A stretch of DNA of 64,000 nucleotides from Paenarthrobacter aurescens. GTDB lineage: Bacteria; Actinomycetota; Actinomycetes; Actinomycetales; Micrococcaceae. Below the pieces are notes generated by a model that worked only from the letters and a program-made list of their open reading frames with translations, searched no databases and was not told where the DNA came from. The position numbers were made by a program, and so were the translations under genes. Location of the stretch: NCBI RefSeq assembly GCF_025421775.1, contig NZ_JAOEFX010000001.1, forward strand, positions 496,001 through 560,000. Direction: 5' to 3'. Positions 1 to 9,177 of the stretch are shown here, piece by piece; position 1 is the first letter of the stretch; each line of letters begins with the position of its first letter.

Positions 1-212
1 TGGCCCCACTGGATTCGGTGGTGGAAAGCACCCTCAGGGTTGTACTGGTAGAAGAGGTGGTAGGTGCCGTTCCACTGGCTGATGCCATTGGGGTCGTTGA
101 GCCATCCGGCCGGTGAGACAAAGTGGAAGCGTGGCCGCAGCGGATCGGCTTCGGCGCGGGCCACCAACTCATCCTGCGGAACGGTGGCGAGCGGGTGGGT
201 CAGTTCAGTCAT
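1..212 (-). CDS. Glycoside hydrolase family 32 beta-fructosidase (N-terminal part)
   Basis: Only the first 70 residues are inside the window; the gene continues off the left edge. It starts at the ATG ending at 212, in an ATGA overlap with the stop of the preceding ABC ATPase gene. The hallmark WLNDPNG motif of GH32 lies at residues 37-43, with Asp40 as the expected nucleophile, followed by an aromatic YHLFYQYNP stretch typical of invertase, levanase and sucrose-6-phosphate hydrolase. No signal peptide is visible, so a cytoplasmic enzyme acting on imported fructosides (sucrose, fructo-oligosaccharides) is inferred. Which fructoside it cleaves cannot be decided from this fragment. Confidence 0.85.
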   Translation of the reverse strand, partial: MTELTHPLATVPQDELVARAEADPLRPRFHFVSPAGWLNDPNGISQWNGTYHLFYQYNPEGAFHHRIQWG

Positions 213-1303
213 GCTGAAGCCTCTTCTTGAGCGTTCGACGCCGGGTGGCCGGGTTGGGTTGGTTCGCTGGCCAGGGCATGGCCGCTGGCAGCAGCCCACG
301 GCCGGTATAGATGGCAGCGCACCCAGTGGCGGTTTTCGGGGTCCCCCACCTGGTGGCGGACTGGTTCTTCGGCAGAACAGGCCTGGTTCGGGTCGCCGTC
401 GAACGCGCAGTGTGTCGAGGCCATGACAGCCTGCCGCAGTTCGGCCCTGCGGACAGGATCGTAGGAACCTGCGCGGGAAGGATCCGGCACTGCCGAAACA
501 AGCAATTGAGTGTAGGGATGCGCAGGGTTGGACAACAGGTCCAGGGACTCGCCTTCCTCAACGAGTTCACCGGCGAACATCACCGCCGTACGGTCCGCGA
601 GGTAGCGGGCGGACGCGAGGTCGTGGGTGATGTAGAGCATGGAGATACCCTGCTCATCGCGGAGCTTGCGCATCAGGTTCAGTACGCCGATCCGGACAGA
701 GACGTCCAGCATGGAGGTAGGCTCGTCGGCCAGGATGACCTGCGGTTCGACGGCCAGCGCCCGGGCAATCGCAACGCGTTGGCGCTGCCCGCCCGAGAGC
801 TCGTGCGGATATGAGTTCAGCATGTCAGCTTCCAGGCCAACAGTGGTCATGAGATCTTCGAGCCGCTGCCGGGTTTCCTCCTCGGAACCGCCGCTCTTGC
901 CGTGGATCGCCAGGGAGCGCCGCAGGAAATGCTCGATCCTGTGCGCCGGGTTCAACGAGCCGAACGGGTCCTGGAACACCATCTGCAGCTGGGATCGAAA
1001 CGCACGCGATGCTTGGAAGCGATCCCGTTTGAGGACATCGACGCCATCAATGAGGATGGCGCCGGAGCTGGGCTTTTCGAGCCGGGCGACACAGCGGGCC
1101 AAGGTGCTTTTGCCGGATCCGGATTCACCCACCAGCGCTACGATTTCGCCCCGGCCAATGGTCAGGTCAACGCCGTGCAGGGCGCGGACAGACTCGCGGG
1201 AGAACAGTCCACCGACGGGGAACGACTTACCCAGGCCCTGGATTTCAAGGGCGGGGCTGCCGGTCAGGGTCCCGGGCTGCGGGGTCATGAGGGCGTGGCT
1301 CAT
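209..1303 (-). CDS. ABC transporter ATPase, Opp/Dpp F-type
   Basis: A 364-residue cytoplasmic ATPase of the peptide/nickel transporter class. Walker [10 protein letters not shown] is at residues 59-67, followed by the signature LSGGQRQR and Walker [13 protein letters not shown]. The C-terminal part carries the oligopeptide/dipeptide ATPase extension with Cys residues. The start ATG at 1303 overlaps the stop of the partner ATPase gene by 4 nt. It would pair with that ATPase to energise the two permeases upstream in the operon. The neighbouring GH32 and LacI genes argue for an oligosaccharide rather than a peptide substrate; that is inference. Confidence 0.9.
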   Translation of the reverse strand: MSHALMTPQPGTLTGSPALEIQGLGKSFPVGGLFSRESVRALHGVDLTIGRGEIVALVGESGSGKSTLARCVARLEKPSSGAILIDGVDVLKRDRFQASRAFRSQLQMVFQDPFGSLNPAHRIEHFLRRSLAIHGKSGGSEEETRQRLEDLMTTVGLEADMLNSYPHELSGGQRQRVAIARALAVEPQVILADEPTSMLDVSVRIGVLNLMRKLRDEQGISMLYITHDLASARYLADRTAVMFAGELVEEGESLDLLSNPAHPYTQLLVSAVPDPSRAGSYDPVRRAELRQAVMASTHCAFDGDPNQACSAEEPVRHQVGDPENRHWVRCHLYRPWAAASGHALASEPTQPGHPASNAQEEASA

Positions 1304-2262
1304 CGTGCGGCTCCTTCCAGAGGTGCGGGATCAATAACCGAAGGGTCGGCACCGATCGGTGCCACATAATGCCCGGGTGCCGCTTCGGTGAGGTCCGGGA
1401 TGTTGCGGAATTTCACGCCTTCGGGCAGGCCCGTCAGAGGAACGCGCGGACCGGTGAGCGGGGGGAAAGCTCCCATCAGCGCCTGGGTGTATGGGTGGCG
1501 GGGATTGGCGTAGACGTCCTGGGCTTTTGCGGTTTCCACGATCCGGCCGCCGTACATCACGGCCATGCGGTGCGAGAGTTCCACCATGAGGGACATATCG
1601 TGGGTGATGAAAAGGACCGAGAAGCCGAGCTCGCGCTGGAGTTCCTTGATTTGCGCCATGATCTCTTGCTGCACCACCACGTCCAGTGCGGTGGTGGGTT
1701 CGTCGAGGATCAGCAGTGACGGCTTGAGCGCCACAGCCATGGCGATGACCGCACGTTGACGCATGCCGCCCGAGAGCTGGTGCGGATAGGACTTGAGCCG
1801 GGCGGGGTCGATCCTCACGAGCTCCAGCAGCTCACCGGCACGCCGCAGCGATTCCTTGCGGGAGTAACCGGCGTGGGTAGTGAAGATGTCCACGATTTGT
1901 TCGCCGATGGTCAGTACCGGGTTGAGCGAGTTCATGGCCGACTGGAAGACCATTGCCACGTCCTGCCAGCGGAAGCGCCGCAACTCCTCCGGGCTCATGG
2001 CCAGAACGTCCTTGCCGCCAAAGGAAACGCTGCCACCCGCGATCTTTGCGGGATCCTTTAGGAGCCTCATGATCGAATTGGCGATGGTGGACTTCCCACA
2101 GCCGGACTCCCCCGCGAGGCCGAAGACCTCGCCTGTGCCAATACTGAACGAAACACGGTCGACGGCGGTGGTCGAGCGGGTATCGCCGATGTACTTGACG
2201 GTGAGGTCCTTGACTTCCAGGACGGGCTCGTGGGAGCCGAAGGAAACTTGGGAGATGGTCAT
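1300..2262 (-). CDS. ABC transporter ATPase, Opp/Dpp D-type
   Basis: Start chosen at the ATG ending at 2262 because an AAAGGAGC ribosome-binding site precedes it and it overlaps the permease stop by 4 nt. Longer in-frame starts would run into the permease gene. The 320-residue protein carries Walker A GESGCGKST, signature LSGGMRQR, Walker B LLILDEPTTALD and the family's C-terminal oligopeptide-transporter region. It is the first of two ATPases in the operon and should form the nucleotide-binding heterodimer with the product of 209-1303. Confidence 0.9.
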   Translation of the reverse strand: MTISQVSFGSHEPVLEVKDLTVKYIGDTRSTTAVDRVSFSIGTGEVFGLAGESGCGKSTIANSIMRLLKDPAKIAGGSVSFGGKDVLAMSPEELRRFRWQDVAMVFQSAMNSLNPVLTIGEQIVDIFTTHAGYSRKESLRRAGELLELVRIDPARLKSYPHQLSGGMRQRAVIAMAVALKPSLLILDEPTTALDVVVQQEIMAQIKELQRELGFSVLFITHDMSLMVELSHRMAVMYGGRIVETAKAQDVYANPRHPYTQALMGAFPPLTGPRVPLTGLPEGVKFRNIPDLTEAAPGHYVAPIGADPSVIDPAPLEGAAR

Positions 2263-3194
2263 TTGGCGGCGCTCCTTTCGATGTTCTTTGGTGTTGCGGG
2301 CGCCTTGATCTTCCGAAGCCGCGGATTGGTGACCTCGTCCACGGCGTAGTTGATGAGGGCAAGGGCGAAAGCGACCAGCGCGATGCACACGCCTGAGGGG
2401 ACAAAGACCCACCAGCTTCCGGTGAGCAGGGCACCTTCATTGCCGGCCCAGAAGAGGTTGTTTCCCCAGGAGACCGTGCTGACGTCGCCCAGGCCCAGGA
2501 ATTCCAGGCCCGCTTGGGCGCCGATGCCGTAGATCACGCAGGCCAGCAGGGTGCCCATGACGATCGATGCCATGTTGGGCAGGATCTCGCGGAACATGAT
2601 CCGTCCCGCCCGTTCACCGGACACCACGGCCGCGGCTACAAAGTCCTTGGAGCGGATGGATAGCGCTTGTGACCGCAGGACACGGGCTGAACCTGCCCAC
2701 CCGGTGACCACAAGTACCAGGATCACGGTTCCCAGGCCCGGCGGCAGGAATGCGGCCAGGATGACCAGGAGCGGCAAGCCGGGAAGGAGCAGGAAGACGT
2801 TGGTCACCAGGGACAAGGCTTCGTCGATGAACTTGCCGAAGTACGCGGAGGCCAGGCCAACCAGGATGCCAATGAACGTGGACGCTATGCCTACTGTCAG
2901 TCCCACGAAGAGTGAGCTCCGGGAGCCATGGACGGTCAGTGCAAGCACGTCCTGTCCCTTGGCCGTGGTTCCGAGCCAGTGCTCGGTTGATGGTTCCAGT
3001 GAGGCCATGGCTGTGATCCGCGACGGATCGCCGGGAAACAGGACAGGCGCCAGAAGAGCCAGTGCGATGAAAATGAGCATCACGGCCATGCCCGTCAGGG
3101 CCTTCTTGTTGCTTAGGAGGCCGTGGACGAAACTGCGGTTCGGCTTGCGGACAGCCGTGGGCTGGGTTGGCTGCTTCAGAAGTGCGGTTGTCAT
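2259..3194 (-). CDS. ABC transporter permease, Opp/Dpp C-type
   Basis: A 311-residue integral membrane protein with an N-terminal hydrophobic anchor (about residues 34-54), the OppC N-terminal domain, then about five more helices. The cytoplasmic EAA-type loop, containing GAQAGLEFLGLGD, docks onto the ATPase subunits. It lies between the B-type permease and the D-type ATPase on the same strand, with an ATGA overlap downstream. Length and topology are ordinary for OppC/DppC. Confidence 0.9.
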   Translation of the reverse strand: MTTALLKQPTQPTAVRKPNRSFVHGLLSNKKALTGMAVMLIFIALALLAPVLFPGDPSRITAMASLEPSTEHWLGTTAKGQDVLALTVHGSRSSLFVGLTVGIASTFIGILVGLASAYFGKFIDEALSLVTNVFLLLPGLPLLVILAAFLPPGLGTVILVLVVTGWAGSARVLRSQALSIRSKDFVAAAVVSGERAGRIMFREILPNMASIVMGTLLACVIYGIGAQAGLEFLGLGDVSTVSWGNNLFWAGNEGALLTGSWWVFVPSGVCIALVAFALALINYAVDEVTNPRLRKIKAPATPKNIERSAAK

Positions 3195-3205
3195 GATCAG
3201 TCCCT

Positions 3206-4183
3206 CTAGTTGCTGCGCACGCGCGGGTCGAGGCGGACGTAGAGGATGTCCACCAGGAAGTTGGCCAGCAGCACGGCGGCGGTGATGGTCAGGAACAAGC
3301 CCTGCATGAGCGGATAGTCGAGGCCTTGGACGGCGTTGAGGAGTTGGTAGCCGACGCCCGGGTAGGCGAACACCACCTCGGTGAGCAGCGCGCCACCCAC
3401 GACAAACCCCAGCCCCATGCCGAAGCTGGTGACCGATGGGAGCATGGCGTTTCGTGCTGCGTAGCGGAGCATGATGCGGCCCGGGCGGAGGCCCTTTGCC
3501 TCAGCCATGGTGATGTAGTCCTCGGAGTTCGTGGCGATCATGGTGTTCCGCATGCCCAGCATCCAACCGCCGATGGAAACCAGTACGATCGTCAACGCCG
3601 GCAGCACCAGGTGGGCACCGACGTCGCCGATGAACTCCCACGTGAACGCGGGCTCCAAACCATCCGTGAACGCGTGGCGGATCGGGAACCAGCCAAGCAC
3701 CACGCCGAACAGGTACAGCGCACCCATGGCCAGCCAGAAGTACGGGAACGAACCAATGAACACCAGCAACGGCGGAAGCGCGGAGTCGATCGCGCCGCCT
3801 CGCCGCCAGGCGGCAAGGATGCCCAGCAGGTTACCTACGACGGCGGCAACGACCAGTGCGGTTCCGCCAAGAAGAAGGGTCCACCCGATCTGGGACGAAA
3901 TGACCTCGGTGACCGGAGTGGGGAATCGGGAGATGGATACACCCATCTGCCCGGTGAAGATGTTGTGCAGGTAGTCGGTGTACTGCTCCCAGAGGGGCCG
4001 GTCGTCAACACCCAGCAGCTTACGCAGGGCCTCGATCTGTTCGGGCTGCATTCGGTCCTGGGAGCGGGCAAACATGCGGGAGACGGGGTCGCCGGGCATG
4101 AAACGCGGAAGCAGGAAGTTCAGGGTGATGGACGCCCAGAAGGCGATCAGGTAGAAACCCAGGCGGCGCAGGATGAAGCGCAC
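3206..4183 (-). CDS. ABC transporter permease, Opp/Dpp B-type
   Basis: Start assigned to the GTG ending at 4183, which has a GGAGGG site 5 nt upstream. This gives a 325-residue protein beginning with the basic FILRRLGFYLIAFW helix typical of DppB. An ATG at 4234 is in frame but adds an atypical, low-complexity leader. The protein shows about six helices, a large periplasmic segment after helix 1 (GDPVSRMFARSQDRM...) and the inner-membrane permease loop with GLRPGRIMLRYAARNAMLP. It is co-directional with the solute-binding protein gene, about 215 bp downstream of it. Confidence 0.88.
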   Translation of the reverse strand: MRFILRRLGFYLIAFWASITLNFLLPRFMPGDPVSRMFARSQDRMQPEQIEALRKLLGVDDRPLWEQYTDYLHNIFTGQMGVSISRFPTPVTEVISSQIGWTLLLGGTALVVAAVVGNLLGILAAWRRGGAIDSALPPLLVFIGSFPYFWLAMGALYLFGVVLGWFPIRHAFTDGLEPAFTWEFIGDVGAHLVLPALTIVLVSIGGWMLGMRNTMIATNSEDYITMAEAKGLRPGRIMLRYAARNAMLPSVTSFGMGLGFVVGGALLTEVVFAYPGVGYQLLNAVQGLDYPLMQGLFLTITAAVLLANFLVDILYVRLDPRVRSN

Positions 4184-4230
4184 GGTTTCCCTCCATTCGG
4201 GAATTGCGGGAATTGCGGAAAGTGTGGAGA

Positions 4231-4298
4231 GCACGCCCGGCGGGGTTGGCCGGGTCAGCGGCGGTTGGCCGGGTCAGCGGCAGAGCCGCCGGGCGTGC
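4231..4298. repeat. Inverted repeat enclosing a tandem duplication
   Basis: A 13-bp perfect inverted repeat (GCACGCCCGGCGG at 4231-4243 and its complement at 4286-4298) encloses two copies of GGTTGGCCGGGTCAGCG. It lies between the solute-binding protein and permease genes. It could be a partial terminator or an mRNA processing/stability hairpin that lets the binding protein be made in excess of the membrane subunits. No T-tract follows on the minus strand. Confidence 0.5.
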
Positions 4299-4398
4299 AA
4301 TGTGAGGCCCGATGGGACCTAATGAGATGGCGGTGGTTGGGCCCACGCCGCCCGGGTTCCCTGGCCGAAGCGCAGCGAGGTTAGGGCGGCGGTGGGGA

Positions 4399-6072
4399 CT
4401 ACTTGCGCGGTTCCAGCGTGGTCAGCACCAGCACCGTTGTAGGTGCGCGGACCGAGAGGGTGGCGTAAGGGTTGTCCTCGGTGGGCCAGCCGGTGAATCG
4501 CGTGTCATTGAAGGCTCCCCATTCCGGCCCGGAGAACAGCGGCACCAGCGGAGCGACGTCGTTGTATTCTTCCTGCAGCTTGTTGGCGATGTCCTTCTGC
4601 TTGGACTCGTCGGCCTCGGCGGCAAACTCGGCCAGCAGTGTATCCGCCGTGGCGTCACCGAAGCGGTGGTAGTTGTCGAAGGTCTTGGTTCCTACTGGCT
4701 TCACGGTTGCTGTGCCCATGGACGTGTTGAAGTACTTGTACGGGCTGGGATCGTTGGCACTCCAGACAATGCCGGAGTCGAAGTCACCGGTCTCATAGCC
4801 GGCAACCACTGCGGCCCAGTCAGGGGACTCCACCTTGGCGGTGACGCCAACTTCGGCCAGATTCTGCGAAATGACGTTGGCCACGGACAGCCAGTCAGAC
4901 GAAGTGGCGCCCACGGAAATCTTGAACTCGAAAGGCTTGCCGTCCTTGAACGTGCGCTTCCCGTCAGCTCCCTTGGGGTATCCCGCCTTGTCCAGAAGCT
5001 CGTTGGCCTTCTGAACATCGTGGTTGGTCCACGTGCAGTTGTCCTTGACCTGGCTGTTCTTCCAGGTCTCGTAGTTGCCGGAGAGCCCCGTGCAGTCCGC
5101 CGGCTTGGCGTAACCGCTCATACCGATCTTGGTGACCTGGTCGCGGTCCACGGCCATGCTTAGTGCCTTGCGGACGTCAACGTCGTTGAACGGCGCTTTG
5201 GTGGTGTTGAGCTGCCAGTTGATCATGGCACCCGTGGCGGGGAACCAGTACTGACGGTGTTCCTTGTCTTTGGAAACGAACGTTTTCTCAATGTTGGGGA
5301 TGTATTGCGGGGCCCAGTCCACGTCCCCGTTCGCGGCGGCGAGGTTGGCGCCGTCGTTCCCCGCGAAAGCGAGCATCTTGATGCCGGCGATCTTTTGCTT
5401 CTCCGGCTGCCAGTAGTTGGGGTTCTTCTTCAGCACGAAGGACTGGGCCTGGAAAGTGTCCACCTCGGTGTACGGTCCCGTTCCAACAGGCTTGGCGTTC
5501 GCGTCCTTTTCCGGGTCGGGCAAAGCGGACCAGATGTGCTTGGGCAGGATGGTGAGCTGGCCGACGTCGTACAGGGCGGGCGACCAGGGCTTGTTGAAGT
5601 TGAACGTCACCTTGTTGCCCTCGGCCGTGACGGTGTCCAGGTACTCGAATCCGCCCTTGATCTTCTTCTGCAGTTCGAACGTATAGGCGACATCGTCAGC
5701 CACGAAGGGCTGCCCGTCGGACCATTTCACGCCATCACGGAGGGTAAACGTGACGGACTTGCCATCCTCGGCTGCCTTCCACTCGGTGGCGAGCCACGGC
5801 ACCGTGTCCCCCTTGGCCGGGTTGAAGATCAGGAGGGACTCGTAGATGGACTGCTGCACCATGGGGTTTACCGTGGGAGCGAACGGGTTGAAGTTCTGCA
5901 CGAAGGTGCCCATGTCCTCACGCGGGATAGTGAGGAACGCGCTGGCGTTCGCTCCTGCGTCGGAGGTTCCTGTCTTGGCGACATTGGCGGTGCAGCCGGT
6001 CAGCAGCATCGCGCCTACAGCAAGGCTCGCCGCCGTCATCCGGGCAGCACTGAAAAGGCGGTGTTGTGTCAT
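4399..6072 (-). CDS. ABC transporter solute-binding lipoprotein, SBP family 5
   Basis: A 557-residue extracytoplasmic binding protein. The N terminus is a lipoprotein signal: basic start, hydrophobic stretch, then lipobox LLTG-Cys at Cys27. The mature part has SBP_bac_5 features including ESLLIFNP, WKAAEDGKSVTFTLRDGVKWSDG and the VGTGPY segment. An AGGAAAGAG site precedes the ATG. It supplies ligand to the permeases downstream. Family 5 proteins bind peptides but several actinobacterial members bind oligosaccharides; the GH32 and LacI context favours the latter. Confidence 0.92.
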   Translation of the reverse strand: MTQHRLFSAARMTAASLAVGAMLLTGCTANVAKTGTSDAGANASAFLTIPREDMGTFVQNFNPFAPTVNPMVQQSIYESLLIFNPAKGDTVPWLATEWKAAEDGKSVTFTLRDGVKWSDGQPFVADDVAYTFELQKKIKGGFEYLDTVTAEGNKVTFNFNKPWSPALYDVGQLTILPKHIWSALPDPEKDANAKPVGTGPYTEVDTFQAQSFVLKKNPNYWQPEKQKIAGIKMLAFAGNDGANLAAANGDVDWAPQYIPNIEKTFVSKDKEHRQYWFPATGAMINWQLNTTKAPFNDVDVRKALSMAVDRDQVTKIGMSGYAKPADCTGLSGNYETWKNSQVKDNCTWTNHDVQKANELLDKAGYPKGADGKRTFKDGKPFEFKISVGATSSDWLSVANVISQNLAEVGVTAKVESPDWAAVVAGYETGDFDSGIVWSANDPSPYKYFNTSMGTATVKPVGTKTFDNYHRFGDATADTLLAEFAAEADESKQKDIANKLQEEYNDVAPLVPLFSGPEWGAFNDTRFTGWPTEDNPYATLSVRAPTTVLVLTTLEPRK

Positions 6073-6150
6073 GATGGTTGTCTCTTTCCTATCTTCATCC
6101 GCTAGGTGAAGGGGTGGGTAAGGGGTTGCTCTTCGAGGTTGATTTCGCGG

Positions 6151-7221
6151 TCAGACCGAAGAGCGTTCTAGCAGCGGACAGTCGACCAATTGCTGGTCGG
6201 CAGTGATCGGCTGTCCTGCTGTAAGAGCGTTGAGCGTTTGGACACCCAGGGCGCCCATTCTTTCGAAGGGCAACGCAACCGTGGTCAATTTTGGCCGCAA
6301 GTAGGCGGCAATAAGTTCCTGGTTGTCGAAGCCGATCACAGCGATGTCTCCGGGGATGGTCAGGCCCCGTTCCTTGATGGCGTCATAGGCGCCCATGGCC
6401 ATCCGGTCATTGAGGCAGAACAGCGCGGTTGGCCTGTCCTTTTGTGGGTAGCGGTCCAGGATTTGGCACGCGGCCTCGTAACCGCCGTCGGCCGTTGCAT
6501 ATCCGGACACCACCAGTTCCTGGTCAAGCTCCAGTCCGGCGACGGCGAGTGCTTCGCGTGCACCTTCCAATCGCCCCACTGCAGCCGGAATGACCGGGTC
6601 AAGGTTGATGACGCCGATCCGGGTATGGCCGGCTTGGAGCAAACGTTCGACGGCGACCCGGCCACCCGCACGCTCGTCAGGGACGATCGAGGGCAACTTT
6701 CCGTCGGCGTCGAAACAGTTGATCAAGACGGTAGGTACTTCGTTGGCACTCGCCGGAACGTGGACCCCCCGGTGAAAGGTAGCTGCGTAAAGAAGTCCTT
6801 CCACTCGTTGTTCCAGCAGTTTTTCGGTTGCAGCATCTTCCAGGCCCTGGTTGGGTCCTACGGCATCGGCCTGGTCGGAGGGCGCGATGAGCAGGAACCG
6901 GCGGTCAAGCCAGGCTTGGTCCTGGGCTCCTTTGATGATGTCGACGGCGAACGGTGCCGTGACGATTTCCGTCACGATCCCGTACCAGTCGCTGCGTCGG
7001 GATGCCAGAGCACGGGCGCCGGCATTGGGGCGGTAGCCCAATTCCTGCACGGCGTCGTTGATCCGGGTGCGGGTTTCCTCGGAAATGCTCGCATTTTCGC
7101 GGTTGCTGAGCACAAACGAGACTGCAGTCCGGGAGACGCCGGCGTGTTTGGCGACGTCCTTCATGGTGACCCCCCGCTGTCGTGCAGCTACTGGGTTGCC
7201 AGGGGTGGTGCTTTTCGCCAT
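6151..7221 (-). CDS. LacI-family transcriptional regulator
   Basis: A 356-residue repressor. The N-terminal helix-turn-helix (MKDVAKHAGVSRTAVSFVLS, residues 20-39) and hinge helix (YRPNAGARALASRRS) are complete. The rest is a periplasmic-binding-protein-like sugar sensor domain with the IGVINLDP and AVIGFDNQELIAAYLRP segments. It is the first gene of the leftward cluster and probably controls the uptake genes and itself through the palindromes at 7305 and 7339. The effector is likely a sugar or sugar phosphate, inferred from the linked GH32 gene. Confidence 0.9.
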   Translation of the reverse strand: MAKSTTPGNPVAARQRGVTMKDVAKHAGVSRTAVSFVLSNRENASISEETRTRINDAVQELGYRPNAGARALASRRSDWYGIVTEIVTAPFAVDIIKGAQDQAWLDRRFLLIAPSDQADAVGPNQGLEDAATEKLLEQRVEGLLYAATFHRGVHVPASANEVPTVLINCFDADGKLPSIVPDERAGGRVAVERLLQAGHTRIGVINLDPVIPAAVGRLEGAREALAVAGLELDQELVVSGYATADGGYEAACQILDRYPQKDRPTALFCLNDRMAMGAYDAIKERGLTIPGDIAVIGFDNQELIAAYLRPKLTTVALPFERMGALGVQTLNALTAGQPITADQQLVDCPLLERSSV

Positions 7222-7304
7222 CGAATGCTCCGGTGTTCTTCGCTGATGTGGAGGTGCACCAGACCCTCATTGTCTGGTCTGTCCGGCGAGGAAAGTTGCA
7301 TTTA

Positions 7305-7318
7305 GTAACGCGCGTTAC
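7305..7318. promoter_or_regulatory. Perfect palindrome, candidate LacI-family operator
   Basis: GTAACGCGCGTTAC is a perfect 14-bp palindrome with a central CG, the symmetry typical of LacI-family operators. It lies 84 bp upstream of the divergently read start of the LacI gene. Confidence 0.6.
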
Positions 7319-7338
7319 CTGCGGGACATGTGACTTAG

Positions 7339-7352
7339 GTTACCCGCGTTAC
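7339..7352. promoter_or_regulatory. Second, imperfect LacI-type operator
   Basis: GTTACCCGCGTTAC matches the palindrome at 7305 at 12 of 14 positions and is centred 34 bp further from the gene, close to three helical turns. Two spaced sites suggest cooperative binding. Confidence 0.5.
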
Positions 7353-7496
7353 TTCGCGTCTGTCAACACCCGATTCTGGCCCATGGGAATGTATGCGGTT
7401 ACTGGACTCAACGCCGAAGCAGAAGGAGATCTCCGACCTCGGCGTTGTCGGCCGTACCGATGACTGCAAGCGGCAGCGAAGCCCGCACCGCGCCGG

Positions 7497-8267
7497 TCAG
7501 CGCAAGGCGTCTGACACGGATTTGGCACCTCCGTGGCTGCTCTGTCCACCGTCCACTGGAAGGTCCACGCCGGTGACGAAAGCGGCCATGGGACTGAGGA
7601 GGAAAAGCACGACGGCGGCTACTTCCTCGGGCGTACCTGTGCGGCCGAGTGGGGTCTCGGCTATGGTCGCTTCCCTGAACGCAGGATTGGCACCTGCGGT
7701 CATGGGTGTCTCGATGAATCCCGGATGAACGGAGTTCACCCTGATCCCCCGGGCTCCAAGCTCCGTGGCGGCAGCTATGGTGAGACCTCGCAGCGCCCAC
7801 TTGCTGGCGGTATAGGCCACTGGGTAGTGCCCGCTGAGGGCTGCCACCGAGCCGACATTCACGATGGAAGCCCCCCGCGCCATCAGCGGGACGCAGGCCT
7901 GCATCCCCAAAAGGGCACCTGACACGTTCACGTCCGAGACCGCAGCGAGGTCGGCAGGGGTTGCCTCGAGCAGGCGACTGCGGCGGGTGATACCGGCGTT
8001 GTTGACCAAGCCGTCCAGGCCGCCGCGTCCATCCCTGACGAAACACGACAGAGCCGTCCACGCGTCGGGCAGCGTGACGTCAAGTTGTCGATAGGCAATG
8101 CGCTCCGGGTGCTTCGTGACCACTTCCTCCAAAGCAGTGGACGGTTCCAGGGTCAGGTCCGTTGCGATGACTGTGGCCCCGGCCGTGACCAGCATCAGAG
8201 CTTCGGCCAGGCCTTGGCCGCCATTGGCACCCGTGACCACGACGGTCCGGTCGTTCATGTCAATCAC
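7497..8267 (-). CDS. SDR family NAD(P)-dependent oxidoreductase
   Basis: A classical short-chain dehydrogenase of about 256 residues with the cofactor motif TGANGGQG, NNAGIT, a catalytic Ser in NVGSVAALSG and the YTASK active-site motif. The C-terminal VTGVDLPVDGG is typical. Start is set at a GTG (8267) because AAGGA lies 10 nt upstream; an ATG at 8258 is the alternative. It is downstream of the second SDR gene with a 57-nt gap, so it likely belongs to the minus arm of the aromatic cluster. Substrate unknown. Confidence 0.85.
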   Translation of the reverse strand: MIDMNDRTVVVTGANGGQGLAEALMLVTAGATVIATDLTLEPSTALEEVVTKHPERIAYRQLDVTLPDAWTALSCFVRDGRGGLDGLVNNAGITRRSRLLEATPADLAAVSDVNVSGALLGMQACVPLMARGASIVNVGSVAALSGHYPVAYTASKWALRGLTIAAATELGARGIRVNSVHPGFIETPMTAGANPAFREATIAETPLGRTGTPEEVAAVVLFLLSPMAAFVTGVDLPVDGGQSSHGGAKSVSDALR

Positions 8268-8324
8268 TGAGGATTCGTCCTTCGATGTCTTAATCGTTCG
8301 ACGTCTAATTCGATGTCTCAACGG

Positions 8325-9122
8325 TCAGCCGGGCAGAACAGCCGACCAGCCGCCGTCGACCATGAGGTTCGCACCGGTGACGTAAGAAGCATCATCCGAA
8401 GCGAGGAACAGCGCGCACTTTGCTACCTCCTCCGCTTCACCCACCCGGCCGAGCGGAATGTGGGCGGCAATGCTCCGCATCGGATGGTCTTCGGCCAAGA
8501 GATCGGCTTCGGTGGCCGGCGTACGGATCATGCCTGGACTGACACAATTGACGCGAATCCCGCGGGGAGCTCCTTCCGCCGCGAGTTGCCTGGTCATGGC
8601 CACCACGGATCCTTTGGTTGCCGTGTGTGCCAGCCGCCCGTTGGTCACCGAGCCCGTCACACCTGCGGTGGAGCCGACAAGCACGACGGCGGATCGTCCG
8701 GCTTTGCTGAGCAGCGGCCAGAAATGACGCACGGGAAGGAAGACCACGTCCACCTCGTGCCGGAAATTCCACGTCCAGTCCTGGTAACTGATGTCCTCCA
8801 ACGCGGCGAAACGGGTGGCGGCTGCATTGGCGTAGAGCACATCGACCCGTTCATGCTGATCATGCACCGAGTTGGCCCATTCGAGCACGGAAGACTCATG
8901 AGTCAGGTCCACACGGCGAGCAGCATCTGCCCGGCCACCCTGGCCACGGATCGCTTCCACCGTGGCCTCTGCGCCGGCGAGATCGAGGTCGCACCCAACC
9001 ACGGTTGCGCCCTCGCCGGCGAACAGCATGGCTGCCGCACGGCCTTGGCCTGATGCGATGCCGGTGATCACGGCTGTCTTTCCGGCGAGGCGGAGCCTTG
9101 GCGCGGTGGTGTCGGGTCTCAT
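8325..9122 (-). CDS. SDR family oxidoreductase with His in place of the catalytic Tyr
   Basis: A 265-residue SDR with TGIASGQG cofactor loop, acidic CDLD after beta-2 suggesting NAD preference, and C-terminal YVTGANLMVDGG. At the position of the usual YxxxK motif it reads HTATK (His166, Lys170), with the Ser of VGSTAG at 151, so the canonical proton-donating Tyr is absent. The codon at 8625-8627 on the plus strand is gtg, read as CAC, so the change is in the DNA. It may use His as acid/base or act by a different mechanism. It lies between the LysR gene and the first SDR. Confidence 0.85.
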   Translation of the reverse strand: MRPDTTAPRLRLAGKTAVITGIASGQGRAAAMLFAGEGATVVGCDLDLAGAEATVEAIRGQGGRADAARRVDLTHESSVLEWANSVHDQHERVDVLYANAAATRFAALEDISYQDWTWNFRHEVDVVFLPVRHFWPLLSKAGRSAVVLVGSTAGVTGSVTNGRLAHTATKGSVVAMTRQLAAEGAPRGIRVNCVSPGMIRTPATEADLLAEDHPMRSIAAHIPLGRVGEAEEVAKCALFLASDDASYVTGANLMVDGGWSAVLPG

Positions 9123-9177
9123 GCCACCATCCTGTGGCCGCGTGAACTAATAGAGAATGGCCGGTTTCGAATATGAA

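Noticed and set aside
2551..3285. Plus-strand frame of 244 codons
   Set aside because: Antisense to the C-type permease gene; composition is Arg/Thr/Pro-rich without domains.
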